NCBI GenBank assembly: GCA_025937785.1
Contig: JAICQQ010000020.1
Coordinates: 1 to 64,000 of the forward strand
DNA: 64,000 nucleotides
DNA from: Polyangiaceae bacterium
GTDB lineage: Bacteria > Myxococcota_A > Polyangia > Polyangiales > Polyangiaceae
Direction of reading: 5' to 3'
Shown here: positions 44,520 through 55,200 of the stretch, in pieces
Position numbering within the stretch: position 1 is the first letter of the stretch
Layout of the letters: each line of letters opens with the position of its first letter
The notes under the pieces: generated by a model
What the model saw: only the letters and a program-made list of their open reading frames with translations
Told to the model about the DNA's origin: nothing
Databases searched by the model: none
Translations under genes and position numbers: made by a program

Positions 44520-45230
44520 CTAGTCGCAGAGGTAGGTGAGATCTTCGTCACCGATGCAGACGCAGATGTTGCTGTCGCCGCCGGGGTCGCACGTCGACAG
44601 GAACTCTTCGCAGAGGCCGCCGGGCACGCACCCGACGTCGGGGCCGCCGCTGCTACCGCTGCTGTCGCTGCCGTCCGCCCCTGCGCCGCCGCCAGCCCCA
44701 CCGACGTCGGTGTTGCTGGTGCCGCCGCCTTCGTTGCCGCTGCCGCCGGAGTCGCCGTTGTCGCTGCCGCCGTTACCGCCAAAGATGCCGCCACCGATCC
44801 CGAAGTCGCCGCCGAAGCCGTTGCCGTTACCACTCCCGCCGTCGCCGCTGCCGCCGCTGCCGTCAGTCATGCCGCCGAAGGTATTGTTGTTGTTGTTGTT
44901 ATTGTTGTTGAAGCCGCCGTTGTTGTTGCCGCCGGAGGTGCCAGCGCAGTTCCAGGTAATGCCGGAGCACGTACAGGTGCCGCTGCTGTAGGCGCACGAA
45001 ACGCCGGGTGCGATACCGCTGCACGAATCGGCGGGGGCGGGGGCGGTGTTGGGACACTCTTCGGGGTTGTTGGCCGCGCCCGTGGTGTTCGAGGCGTTGT
45101 TGCCAAAGCCATTGGTGGCACCGTTGGTGGTCACTTGGTCGTCGTCATCACCCGAGTTATCGCTACCGCCGCAAGCGACGGCGAGCGACCACAGCGCCAA
45201 ACCAGCTATGCCAAGTATGAATGTCCTCAT
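44520..45230 (-). CDS. Gly/Asn/Ser-rich lipoprotein with C-terminal Cys cluster
   Basis: The product is 236 residues from ATG 45230, which has AGGAG 8 bases upstream (a GTG 9 bases earlier would overlap that site). The signal ends in LAVACGG (lipobox). Next is an acidic Asp-rich stretch, a short Cys-rich module (CPNTAPAPADSC, CAYSSGTCTC, WNCAG), a long Gly/Asn/Ser-rich low-complexity region including about ten Asn from a TTG-type trinucleotide run, and a second Cys cluster (CVPGGLCEEFLSTC, CVCIG, LCD). This is a surface lipoprotein of unknown role, similar in design to the two near the left edge. Its upstream region (45231-45703) is long and divergent from thrC. Confidence 0.78.
   Translation of the reverse strand: MRTFILGIAGLALWSLAVACGGSDNSGDDDDQVTTNGATNGFGNNASNTTGAANNPEECPNTAPAPADSCSGIAPGVSCAYSSGTCTCSGITWNCAGTSGGNNNGGFNNNNNNNNNTFGGMTDGSGGSGDGGSGNGNGFGGDFGIGGGIFGGNGGSDNGDSGGSGNEGGGTSNTDVGGAGGGAGADGSDSSGSSGGPDVGCVPGGLCEEFLSTCDPGGDSNICVCIGDEDLTYLCD
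44884..44910 (-). repeat. TTG trinucleotide run encoding poly-Asn
   Basis: Nine trinucleotides, nearly all TTG (AAC/AAT on the coding strand), give an Asn tract in the lipoprotein. Slippage would change length by whole codons only. Confidence 0.8.
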
Positions 45231-45703
45231 TGTGCTCACTCCTAGTTCGACGTTTCCGAGGTCGACGTTGCCAACGCGAATGAATGCGAGTCCGCCGCTT
45301 CGCCCGGCGCCGACGCACCGATAATTCTAGTGCTCCCCTTCGGCCGAGGCAGGCAGAAAGTTTGGCGCATAGGTTCGCAATCCTTGTCTGTTTGCGCTCG
45401 CGCGGCGTTCTAGTCGCTCCTGAAGTTTGCAGTCGCGCAGCGCGTGGATCGCAGGTACCGAGCGCGGGGTGCCCTTGCTCCTACATGCCCTGCGCAGCGA
45501 TCCTGTTTTGACGCGCGCGCCAGAGTCGGCGCGGGTGGGAGCCGGCGTGACTCGGCGCGGGACGGCGACGCAACGTGGCGACGCGAGCAGGGGGCCGTAG
45601 GCCGAAAAGCCGATCACGCACGAGGACGGCGGATTCGCCCCAGAAGCTTCGGGAATCACCCTCGGAACTCGACGCGGACGGCGCTGACGATATAGTCCGC
45701 GCC
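45231..45703. other. Divergent intergenic region between lipoprotein gene and thrC
   Basis: About 470 bases. I see no convincing gene, riboswitch or repeat; short ORFs are motif-free. Confidence 0.4.
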
Positions 45704-47029
45704 GTGGCCTATCGAGCAACATTCCGCTGCTTCCAGGGTTGTGACGGTTCCTGGCCGGTAACACAGCCGATTTACACCTGTCCTACCTGCGGTGGGCTGC
45801 TCGAAGTCGTGCACGACCTCGCAGCACTGGCCGAGCGCACGGGTCCACAGTGGACCAAGCTGTTCGACGAACGCTACAAGTTGAACAAGTGGCCTTACGG
45901 ATCGGGCGTATGGGGCAAACGCGAGTGGGTGATGCCCGAAATTCCGGACGACGATATCGTCTCGATGTACGAGGGCAGCACCAATCTGTTCTGGGCCGAG
46001 CGCTATGGACAGGAGCTGGGGCTGAGCGATCTCTGGGTCAAGCTGTGCGGCAACAGCCACAGCGGGTCGTTCAAAGATCTGGGCATGACCGTGCTCGTGA
46101 GCGTGGTGCGTTCCGCGGTACGGCGCGGGCTCCAGGTCAAGGCCGTCGCTTGCGCTTCCACGGGAGACACGAGCGCTGCGTTGGCTGCGTACGGAGCCGC
46201 CGCAGGTTTGCCCATCGTCGTGCTCTTGCCGCGCGGCAAGATCTCGACGGCCCAGCTGGTGCAGCCTCTGGCGCACGGCGCGCTGGTGCTCGGTCTCGAC
46301 ACCGATTTCGACGGCTGCATGGCCATCGTCAAACGGCTCGCCCAAGAGAACATCGTCTACCTGGCGAACTCGATGAACCCGCTGCGCATCGAGGGTCAAA
46401 AGACCGTTGGGATCGAGGTCGTGCAGCAGTTCGAATGGGAGGTCCCCGATTGGATCATCCTGCCCAGCGGGAACCTGGGCAATGCTTCTGCGCTCTATGC
46501 CGGCTTCAAGATGATGCGCGAGCTCGGCGTCATTTCACGCTTCCCGCGCCTGGTCGTAGCGCAGGCCGAGAACGCAAACCCGCTGTACCGCGCCTGGCAG
46601 GCCGGCAAGCGCGAAGTCGAACCCATCGTTGCCAAGCAGACTCAAGCCACCGCCATCCAGATTGGCAACCCGGTGAGCGCGCCGCGCGCGGTGCGCGCGC
46701 TCGAGGCGATGAACGGGCTCGTGGAGCAAGCCAGTGAGCAGGAGCTCGCCGATGCCGCGGCGCGCGCCGACAGGACCGGCATGTACACCTGTCCCCACAC
46801 CGCCGTGGGTCTCGCGGTGCTCGAGAAGCTCGTCTCCAACGGCACCATCGGCAGCCGCGATCGCACCGTGTGCATCTCGACGGCGAACGGCCTCAAGTTC
46901 ACCGAGTTCAAAGTCGCCTACCACGAAAGCGCCATCGCGGGCGTCACCAGCAACCTGAAGAACCCGCCGGTGCTGCTGCCCCCGGACTTCGGTCAGGTGG
47001 TGGATGCGATCGGCAAGCGCTTCGATTAG
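45704..47029 (+). CDS. thrC: Threonine synthase
   Basis: The product is 441 residues from GTG 45704; 43 upstream in-frame codons lack family features. The PLP Lys is Lys124 in [10 protein letters not shown]. Downstream blocks [21 protein letters not shown] and [10 protein letters not shown] match threonine synthase. A zinc-ribbon-like pattern (C9, C13, C26, C29) precedes the enzyme domain. It converts O-phosphohomoserine to threonine with release of phosphate. Its last 26 bases overlap the start of the hydrolase gene. Confidence 0.92.
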   Translation: MAYRATFRCFQGCDGSWPVTQPIYTCPTCGGLLEVVHDLAALAERTGPQWTKLFDERYKLNKWPYGSGVWGKREWVMPEIPDDDIVSMYEGSTNLFWAERYGQELGLSDLWVKLCGNSHSGSFKDLGMTVLVSVVRSAVRRGLQVKAVACASTGDTSAALAAYGAAAGLPIVVLLPRGKISTAQLVQPLAHGALVLGLDTDFDGCMAIVKRLAQENIVYLANSMNPLRIEGQKTVGIEVVQQFEWEVPDWIILPSGNLGNASALYAGFKMMRELGVISRFPRLVVAQAENANPLYRAWQAGKREVEPIVAKQTQATAIQIGNPVSAPRAVRALEAMNGLVEQASEQELADAAARADRTGMYTCPHTAVGLAVLEKLVSNGTIGSRDRTVCISTANGLKFTEFKVAYHESAIAGVTSNLKNPPVLLPPDFGQVVDAIGKRFD

Positions 47030-47918
47030 CGCGCTCGTGGCGGCGCTCGTGTGCGGAGCCTGCGAGTCCACGGCGCCGCCCGCCCGTCCGCTCGCCCATG
47101 GGGGCGCCGCAGCCGTCGCGCCGAGCGCTCCGACGAACGCTGCGGTGTGCGAGCCGCCTCCGGGCGTCGCGACAGCCTCTGCGACGGAGCCGCCCCCGGC
47201 GGCACCCGCGCCGGCGTGGCCGGCGCTCCCCGCCGCTGAAGGCGCGCACGACTTTTGCCCCGAACGCTTGCGCGTCCTCGACGCGGACGCTTGCTTCGTG
47301 TTGCCGGAAAAACCGGTCACCACGCTGCTCATTTACCTGCATGGGATCGTGCCGCCCACGCGCGTCAGCGTGCAGAAGACGAACCTGGCCGAGGTGGTCG
47401 CCAACAGCTCCGAGCGCGCCGGCATCGTCGCGCTCTTGCCGCGCGGCGATCAGGGGTACGCGCCTGCAAAGTACCCCGGCTGGTGGGGCTGGCCGACGAG
47501 CAAACAAAGCTACGAGCGCCAGGCCGACATGTTCATCGGAAGACTTCAGCGCAAGCGCTCGCAACTGGAAGGGTTGCTGCGGGTGAAGTTCGATCGCGTG
47601 TACCTGGCAGGCTCGTCTTCGGGGGCGTACTTCGTAGCCTCGGTGCTCTTGCACGGCGACATGCCCGAGGTCGCCGGTTATGCCGTCCTCAGCGGTGGCT
47701 CGGGCTACGCCACGCCGGAGTTGCCGACGCTGCCGGTGTCCCCCGTCTACATCGGTTTCGGTCAGCACGACTCGGTAGCTGGCGCGGCGCGCGCGCTCGG
47801 GACGCGACTCGAAGCGCTGGGCTGGCCAGTGAAGCTGGCCGCCCACCCGACGGGTCATGGCGCACGCGAGGTGTATCTCGACGAAGCGATCGCCTTTTGG
47901 CAGCAGCCAGGCCGCTGA
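47004..47918 (+). CDS. Alpha/beta-hydrolase lipoprotein
   Basis: The product is 304 residues. The signal ends in VCGAC (lipobox, Cys19), then a Pro/Ala-rich linker to about residue 78. The hydrolase domain shows [10 protein letters not shown] (oxyanion region), the nucleophile elbow GSSSGAY, a likely acid in GFGQHDSV and a late His in TGHG. It is an esterase or peptidase-like enzyme of unknown substrate, bound to the envelope. ATG 47004 lies inside thrC (26-base overlap), which is unusual for a gene of unrelated function. Confidence 0.82.
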   Translation: MRSASASISALVAALVCGACESTAPPARPLAHGGAAAVAPSAPTNAAVCEPPPGVATASATEPPPAAPAPAWPALPAAEGAHDFCPERLRVLDADACFVLPEKPVTTLLIYLHGIVPPTRVSVQKTNLAEVVANSSERAGIVALLPRGDQGYAPAKYPGWWGWPTSKQSYERQADMFIGRLQRKRSQLEGLLRVKFDRVYLAGSSSGAYFVASVLLHGDMPEVAGYAVLSGGSGYATPELPTLPVSPVYIGFGQHDSVAGAARALGTRLEALGWPVKLAAHPTGHGAREVYLDEAIAFWQQPGR

Positions 47919-47952
47919 GCGGAGGCGAGCGTCAGGAAAGCGTCAGAAGCAG

Positions 47953-49032
47953 TTAGAAAGCGTAGCTGGCCGCTGCGCCGCCGGTCTTCTTGCCGACGTA
48001 CGGCGCGAAGCTGAATCGGCTCTTGTCGAGCGGGCTCTTGTCTGCGGAGGCGGCGGTAGGCGCCTCGGCGGGCGCGTCGCTCGTGAGCAGCACGATGCCG
48101 GTGACCCCGAGCGTGATCGCGATGCCGAATGACATGTCTGCGATCAGCGCGTAGCGCTCGACGTCGTCGGCGCGGTCGGTGGTCGGCATGTCCTCGAAGT
48201 CTTGCTTTTCTTGCAGCGCTTTGACGCCGAAGATCGTCCCCGCCACGAGCCCGGCGCCTGCGAGGCCGAGCGTGACGTACGCGGGCACCATGCTGCGCTC
48301 CGGTGGAGGCGGGGGAGGCGGTGGGGGGGCCGGAGGTGGAGGCGGGGGAGGCGCCGCAGCCACCGGTTTCGGTATCTCTGTCAGCTGCAGCTTCTGCTCG
48401 GCTTCTTCGCCCGGCTTCACTTCGACCTGCACCTCTTGCGGTTCGTACCCTTCGAGGGTCACCGAGACCTTGTGCATGCCCGGGGCGAGTTCGCTCGTGA
48501 CCGGGGCGACGCCTTCCACCGGCGCTCCATCGACGAGCACCGTGGCGCCGGGAGGGGTGGTGACGATGCTGAGTTTGCCGGGCAACTTGGCCTTCAGCTC
48601 CGTGAGGCGGGTTTGGGCCGATGCCACCTGGTCGGCGCCGACCTTGGAGGCTTCGGGGTTGGCCAGGAAAGCCTCGTAGGCGGCGATGCTCTCTTGCAGC
48701 ATGTTTTGGCGATCGAGGGAGAGGGCCAGCCAGTACTCGGCGTGGGGTGCCGGAATCAGTTCGTTGGCCTCTTTGAACTTGGCGTATGCCGCCGGATAGT
48801 CGCCCGCTTCGAACGCCTTTTGACCTTCACCGTAGGCTGCCCGTGCGGCCTTGGTGGTTTTCGCGTCCGGCTTTTTGGCTGGTTGAGCCGGTGCGGCTGG
48901 AGCCGGTGCAGGTTGCGCCGGTGCAGCCGGGGCCTGGGCGTGAACCGTCGCGGGGTTACCCAGCACGAACGCGCTGGTGGCGATGAGGGTCGCAGGGCCG
49001 ATGAGCGTGGAAATAAGTGATCTTTGGCGCAT
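47953..49032 (-). CDS. PEGA/TPR membrane protein
   Basis: The product is 359 residues. ATG 49032 begins a signal peptide (ending near VHAQ); an earlier in-frame ATG is less likely. Order: Ala/Pro linker, two TPR-like helical repeats (AYGEGQKAFEAGDYPAAY, about 65-140), a PEGA domain (LSIVTTPPGATVLVDGAPVE, about 155-225), a Pro-rich stretch, then two membrane helices and a short tail ending SYAF. PEGA modules are common in myxobacterial envelope proteins and often cap or contact the cell wall. Function is unknown. It is divergent from the giant TPR gene (172-base gap). Confidence 0.8.
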   Translation of the reverse strand: MRQRSLISTLIGPATLIATSAFVLGNPATVHAQAPAAPAQPAPAPAAPAQPAKKPDAKTTKAARAAYGEGQKAFEAGDYPAAYAKFKEANELIPAPHAEYWLALSLDRQNMLQESIAAYEAFLANPEASKVGADQVASAQTRLTELKAKLPGKLSIVTTPPGATVLVDGAPVEGVAPVTSELAPGMHKVSVTLEGYEPQEVQVEVKPGEEAEQKLQLTEIPKPVAAAPPPPPPPAPPPPPPPPPERSMVPAYVTLGLAGAGLVAGTIFGVKALQEKQDFEDMPTTDRADDVERYALIADMSFGIAITLGVTGIVLLTSDAPAEAPTAASADKSPLDKSRFSFAPYVGKKTGGAAASYAF

Positions 49033-49204
49033 ACGTCGTCTCCAGCTGTGGGAGCAGCCACGGCTTGGGGGCAAAGGCTAATCCGGGCCTCTGGTTCTGC
49101 ACAAGGGCTGGTTTCGTTTATGTATTGTCACAAAAGCCGACGTGGCTGAATTCGGGGGATACTAGACTGTGCCTCGGGTCCTTGGTCTGATTCGAGCAGC
49201 CGAA

Positions 49205-52200
49205 ATGTCCTCTCAACCGTCCGATTCCTCAGATGACAACGGCGCCGGCGACGTCGGGCTCACCGCTGCTGCGGGCGAATCCGAACTCAAAGGACGGACG
49301 CTTCCGCCGCCTTGGGGTGGGATCTCGGGTCCGCTCTCGGTGACCGCGCTGACGTTGGAACAGCAGCGCCCGGGTTTGCCGATCCCGCGCAAGAAGGGGC
49401 CACACGCTGAGCTCGCGACGCTCGAGGCGCAACTGCGAGCGGCGGACAAACAGCATGACCCCGAGGCGGAGCGTCGTGCCGCGATGGCGCTGAGCCGCGC
49501 GTTGGCGGCTCGCGGCTCCGAGCTCGACACCGCGACTCGGTTGGCGCGTCGCGCGTTGGTGTTGGGCGACGACCCCTCACTGCGGACCGAGCTGTCGACC
49601 TGGTTCGCGGGGCTCGGCGAGCCGGCGCTCGCCGCTGCCACGCTGCGCCCGATGCTGAACGATCGCAGCGGAGTCGCGCTGAGCCGCCTGCTGACCCGCA
49701 TCGCCGTGTTGCTCGCGCGGGCAGGGGACGCAGCGGGCGCGGCTCGAGCGTTGCGCGAGGCCACCGAACACGCCGACACCGATCCGCTGCCGCCCGAACT
49801 CTTGGGCGCGGTCGGGGCTTGGGCGCCGGATTCGTTGCCGGCAGAGAGCGCCGCGCTCGCCTACGTCGAGGGCAGCCGCCGGCGCGAGCGCGCGGGCGAA
49901 AAGTCAGCCGCGTTCGAAGATCTGCTGCGCGCCTTCGAGGCCGCACCGCAATGCGCCGAGGCCGCGAATGCGCTGCACCACGAGCTCACTGAGCGCGGGC
50001 GGGCCGGGGCTGCCGACGAGGTGCTGCGCGAACACGCGCGCGCGTTGCCCGACGAGCCGGCGCGCGCCGTACACCTGGCGCGCATGGAGCTTGCGGCCGA
50101 GCAAGGCGAGCTCCACCGGGGCATCGCCGCGGGGCTCGACGCGCGCCTCGAGAGCGACTTCAACGCGCGCGATGCGGTGCTGGCTGCGGCACGCCTCGAG
50201 CGTGGCGAGCAAGACTCCGGCTTCGACGGATTGCTGGACGAGGTCGGGCTGCACGATCTGCGGGCCGCGCGGCTCGAGCTGGCGGCGGACGGGCTCGAGG
50301 GCGCTGCCCGCGCCGCCGCGCGCACGGCGGCGGCTCGCATCTACAGCGCCAAGCTCGCGCGCCCGACGCGGGCCGTGCAAGGCTGGCTGGATGCGGTGGT
50401 GAACCACCCCGCGGAACACGATGCCTGGAAAGGCCTGCGCGAGCACGCGGCCCAGACGATGGACTTCGCGCCCCTGGTCGAGGGCCTGATCCGAGTCACC
50501 GAGCGTGCCACGGACAGCGAGGCGTGGGGCTCCTCGGCGGAAGAACTGCTGCATCTCGCCGAGGAGCGCTTGTCCGATCCGGGGCTGGCGGCCTGGGCAG
50601 CGCGACGTTTGGTGGCGCAGCAAGAGACCCACGTCGAGGCGCGCCAGGCGCTCGAGCGCCTCGCCCCGCGCGTGCGCTTGCAGAACGAGACGCTGCGGAC
50701 CGCCCGCGAGCAGCTCGCGCGGCAGCCGCAAGACGTGCAGGTGTTGGCGCGCGTGGCCAGCGTGCTCTTGGGGCGCCCCGACGACGTGCAAGCGACGTTG
50801 CCGATCCTGGCGGCCCTGGTCGAGCTGGCCCCGGGCCAAGCTCGCTGGCGCCAACAGTACCGCTTGCTGCTCGAACGCGTGGGCGACTTCGCGAAGCTCG
50901 AGGACTTTCTCGACGACCTGGCGGCAGAGGCGCACAGCCCCGAGAAAGAGGCCCTGGTGCTCGATCGCGCGCGCCTGGCGCGCGGCCGCCGCGATTTCGA
51001 ACGCGCGCTGCTCGACCTGAGGCCGTGGCTCGGCGACTCGAACACACACACCGAGGTGAGCGCGCTCGGCTTGGTGCTCGCGAGCCGCGTGCGGGACGAA
51101 CGCGCCCGCGCGCAAGCCCTGGTGCGCGTGGCAGCGCCGCTGCGGCCGCCGCTTCGGGCCACGTTGCTGAGCATCGCCGTCGAATCGCTGCTGGCGGCGG
51201 GCGACGTGCACGAAGCGCGCACGCTGGCCGAGGCCGCTTGCCACGCCGACCCTTCGCGCACGCGGCCGGTGGCTGCGCGCGCGTTCGCCGTGGCGGATGC
51301 ACCCCAGCCCGACCACGCGGCGCTCGAGCGGGCGGTGGGCGTGGTGGTGCCGCGCACGACGATTTGCGCCGCCATCGCCAAGGCTTACGAGAGCGAAGGC
51401 TCGCCGCTCTTGGCGCTGGCGTGGACCCAGCGGCAACTCGCGCTCAGGCCCGGTGATCTCGCAGTGGCCGAGGTGCTGCTCGGCCGCGTGATCCAGGCGG
51501 GCGACGCCGCGCGCCTGAGCGACGCGCTGGCGTGGCTGTTGTCGCAGCCCGAACCCCTCGATCGTCTGGCGACGCCCATCAGTCAGGCGTTGCGCACGCT
51601 GGCGAAGCTCGACCCCGATCGCAGCGCTGCGATCGCCCGCCGCGCGCTCGACGTGCTCGGCCCGCGCAAAGACGATCTGCGCGAGGCGATCTTGGAGGTG
51701 GCCGACGCCGTCGGCGAGCGCGGCCTCGGGATCGCGGTGATCGAGCGCTGGCTCGCCTCCGGGGCGCCCGGCGATCTGCGGGGTCAGGTGTTGCTCCGCG
51801 TTGCGGTGCGCCGCCGCGACGCCGGAGACGCCGACGGCGCAGCACGCACCTTGGGGCGCGCGCTCAAGGAGGGCGTCGACGCGAAGGCAGTGCAGGCCGA
51901 GCTCGAACGCTTTCCGAGCCCGCGGGGCTCCGACGGTATCTTGGCGCTGCTCGAAGTGCGCGCCGACGTGCTCACGGCCACCGTGGTGGAAGATCCCGCG
52001 ACCGTCGCCGAGGCCTGGCGTGAAGTCGGCGCCGCACGCTGGGATCTGGCTCGCGACACGGCGGGAGCCTTCGAGGCCTGGCGCCACGCCGCGCGGTTGG
52101 ATCCCGAGCACGGGTACTCCAAGCTGGCCGCCGATCTGTTGAACTTCGCAGGTGCCGAGGCGGCGCTGGCGGAGCTCGAGCGTTTGGCCGAAGCACACAC

Positions 52201-55200
52201 CGACCGCGCGGAAACCGCGCGTATCCTCTCGGTGGCGGCGGGGGTAGCGCTCGAGGCCGGCCGCCTGCGCGACGCGCTCGACATCGGTGCGCGCGCGCTC
52301 GGCCTCGACCCCAGTCGCACGGACGTGCTTGCGATCGTCGAACGCAGCGCGCGTCCCGAAGACATCGCTCTGCTCGACGAAGTCTACGAGCGCCTGGCGG
52401 CCCGCTCGCTCGGCATGTACGGCACGCGAGCCGCGCACTATCGAGCCGCGCGCCAGATGGAGCAGCGCAAGCAGCTCGAGCGCGCCTACGCTCACGCGCT
52501 CAAAGCCTTCGAGGCGGTCCCCACGGAGGGCGTCGCGTTCGTCATGCTCGCGCGCCTGGTGCAGAGCCTGGACAACCGCGCCGAGTTCGTGCGTGCCCTG
52601 GAGCGCGTCGCGCAAGAGAGCTCCGACCGCTATCAGCGCTCGCGTTGGCTGAAGCGCGCCGCGATGTTCGCGGATGACAGCATGTCAGGCGCGCGGCAGC
52701 GCCTCGAGGTCCTGTTGCGGGCGCTCGCCGTCAGCCCGGATCTCGACACGCTCACGGCGCTGGGCGATGCAATGCAAGCCGTGCTGCGGGGCGCCCCCGA
52801 AGATCGCGAGATCCTCGAGCTGCGCTACGAACGCGCGCTCGGCAGCATCCTGAAGCACGCCAGCGGCTACAACGGCGCACTGCTGCTGGTGCGCGGCGCC
52901 TCGATCGCCTTGAACGGCCTCGACGCGGTGCGGCCGGCGCAGCAGGCGGTCCTGAGCGCGATCCAGTGCGATCCGGGCAGCGAGGCGTTCAGTGAGCTCA
53001 GCGCGAGCGTTCCGGTGCTGGCGGCCGACCGCGAGTCGGCCGAACGCGTGATCCAAGAAACGCTGGCGCTGGCGCGCGAGGAGTTTTCGGGTGTCGGCGC
53101 CTCGCTCCTGCGCTTTGCTGGGGAGCTCGCGATCGAGCTCGGGCGCGTCCCGGACGCCGCGCGCCTGTTCGTGGCGGCCGCCGAACGCCGCCCCGAAGAC
53201 CGGTCGCTGGTGCGCACGGCGGAGCGTCTGGCGCACGAGGTCGGCGACCACGAGCTGCTCGAGCAGGTGCTGCGAGCGGTGCCGGCGAACGAGCGTTTGG
53301 CGGGGCTGTTCGAGATCGCGGCGCACTGTCGCGAGACGGGCCAGCTCTCGCAAGCGATCGATGCGCTCAAGCGCGCGCTCAACATCGAAGGCCTCGACAA
53401 AGAAGCGCACGCGGAGGTGCAAGAGCGACTCGCCGAAGCGTACCGCCAGGCGGGCCACAACACCGATCTGGAGGCGCTGCTCTCGGACCGCCTGCAAAAA
53501 GACGACCTCAGACCTGACGTGCGCGTCGAGCTCAGCGTCGAGCTGGCGGCGCTGATCGGCACGGGCGGCGATCCGGAACGAGCCCTGCAGGTGTTGGCTC
53601 CCATCGCGCGCGAGCGCCAAGACCGCGGGCTCTTGGGGGACATGGCAGCGCTCGCCGAGCAGGCGGGGGACAAGCGGGCGCAGGCCGAGGCGCTCGACAT
53701 GATGGTCGACCATGAGCAAGACCCCGCCGATCGCCTCGAGCTCTTGAAGCGCCTGGGCGCGCTGCTCGAGGAGCTAGGCGACGAGAGCGCGGCGCTCGCG
53801 CGTTACCGCGAGGTGCTCGAGCTGAATCCGAACGATCTCGAGGCGCTCGCGGCTCGGGAGCGCGAGGCCGAAGGGCGTGGCGATTTCGAAGGGCTCGTCG
53901 AAATCTTGGCGCGCCGCGCCACCGTCGCCCCCCTGGTGGACGACGTGCGCCGCATCCAGCTGCACCGGGCCATGGTGCTCGAGCAGCGCCTGGCCCGTCC
54001 AGAAGAGGCGCGCACCGAGCTCGAGGCGCTGGTGGCGGCCACCGGCGACAACTTGAGCGTGCTCAGGGTACTGGCGGACTTGAATCAGCGGCTCGGGGAT
54101 CCCGCGCGCGCCGCAACCCTGTGGTTGCGAGCGAGCGCGCTGGCCCGGGACCGCACCGAGGCCGCAGATCTCGCCTTCAAGAGTTGCGAGGCGCAGCTCA
54201 GCGCGGGCGATGTCGGCGCGGCGCGGCGCGTGCTCGAAGGCATCGAAGGCTGGTCGCAGAACCTGCACTGGCGGCAGCTGAAGGTGAGGATCGAACGCTT
54301 GAGCGAAGACCCCTTCGCGCTGGGGCACGCGCTCGAAGAGTTGGCGCTGGCGTCCGATGCCAGCCCCGAAGAGCGCGCGCGGCTGCTGGTCGAAGCCGCC
54401 CAGACCGCCCTGGCCGCGGGCGACACCAAGGAAGCAGCACGCCGCGTGAAGATCGCAGCCCGCTTCGCACCGGGCGATGCGGAGGCGTTGCTCATGAAGC
54501 ACAGCCTCGGGTATCGGCAGAGCGGAGTCAGCGACGCCGATCAGGCACGCCTCATGGTCGCCGAGCTGCGCGGTCTCGAGGGCGAGCTCAGCGATGCTCA
54601 GGAAGAGCTGCGCGGCTTTCTGGTCGCCGAAGCCCTGGATCGGATACTGGGCGCGGGGGCGGGGGCGGGCCTCACCGAGCTCGAGAACTTGATCGGGCGC
54701 ATCGGGCCGCGGCCGCTCTTGGCTCTGGGGCTCGCCGAACGAGCGCTCGCAGCCCAGGATCACCTCCGAGCACAGCGCTTCTTCGAACGCGCGCTCACCG
54801 GCGATCTCCAAGAGCTGCGTTCCGCGGGCGAAGTCGCGCTGCTCGCGGCCGAGACCGCGCGCGCCCTCGGCAACACCGAGTTGGCGTTGGCCTGGGCCGA
54901 GTCAGCGGCCCGCGACGAGACCCTCCGCGCTCGCGCCACCGCCCTGCTCGACGCCCTCCACCGCCAACAGGCAGACCCCGCCGCCGAGCCACCTCTGGAG
55001 CGAGCGGCCGCCACGCGGCGCTCCACCCCCGCCGCCACGGTTGCCGACGACGAAGGCTGGGAGATCCCAGAACAGCAGGGCCCGGCAGAGCAGCCCCCGG
55101 CAGAGGTCGTGCACGTCCCGGTCACCAACGCCCGCGTCCCGGCGGTCGTCGAGGTTCCCCCGCTGGCGGGCGAGGTTGCCGTCTCGGAGGGCGCCGAGCA

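Noticed and set aside
49904-52615. A 903-residue minus-strand ORF inside the giant TPR gene
   Set aside because: It is the antisense frame of a strongly biased GC-rich gene; it lacks motifs and is His/Gln/Arg-rich as expected for a shadow.
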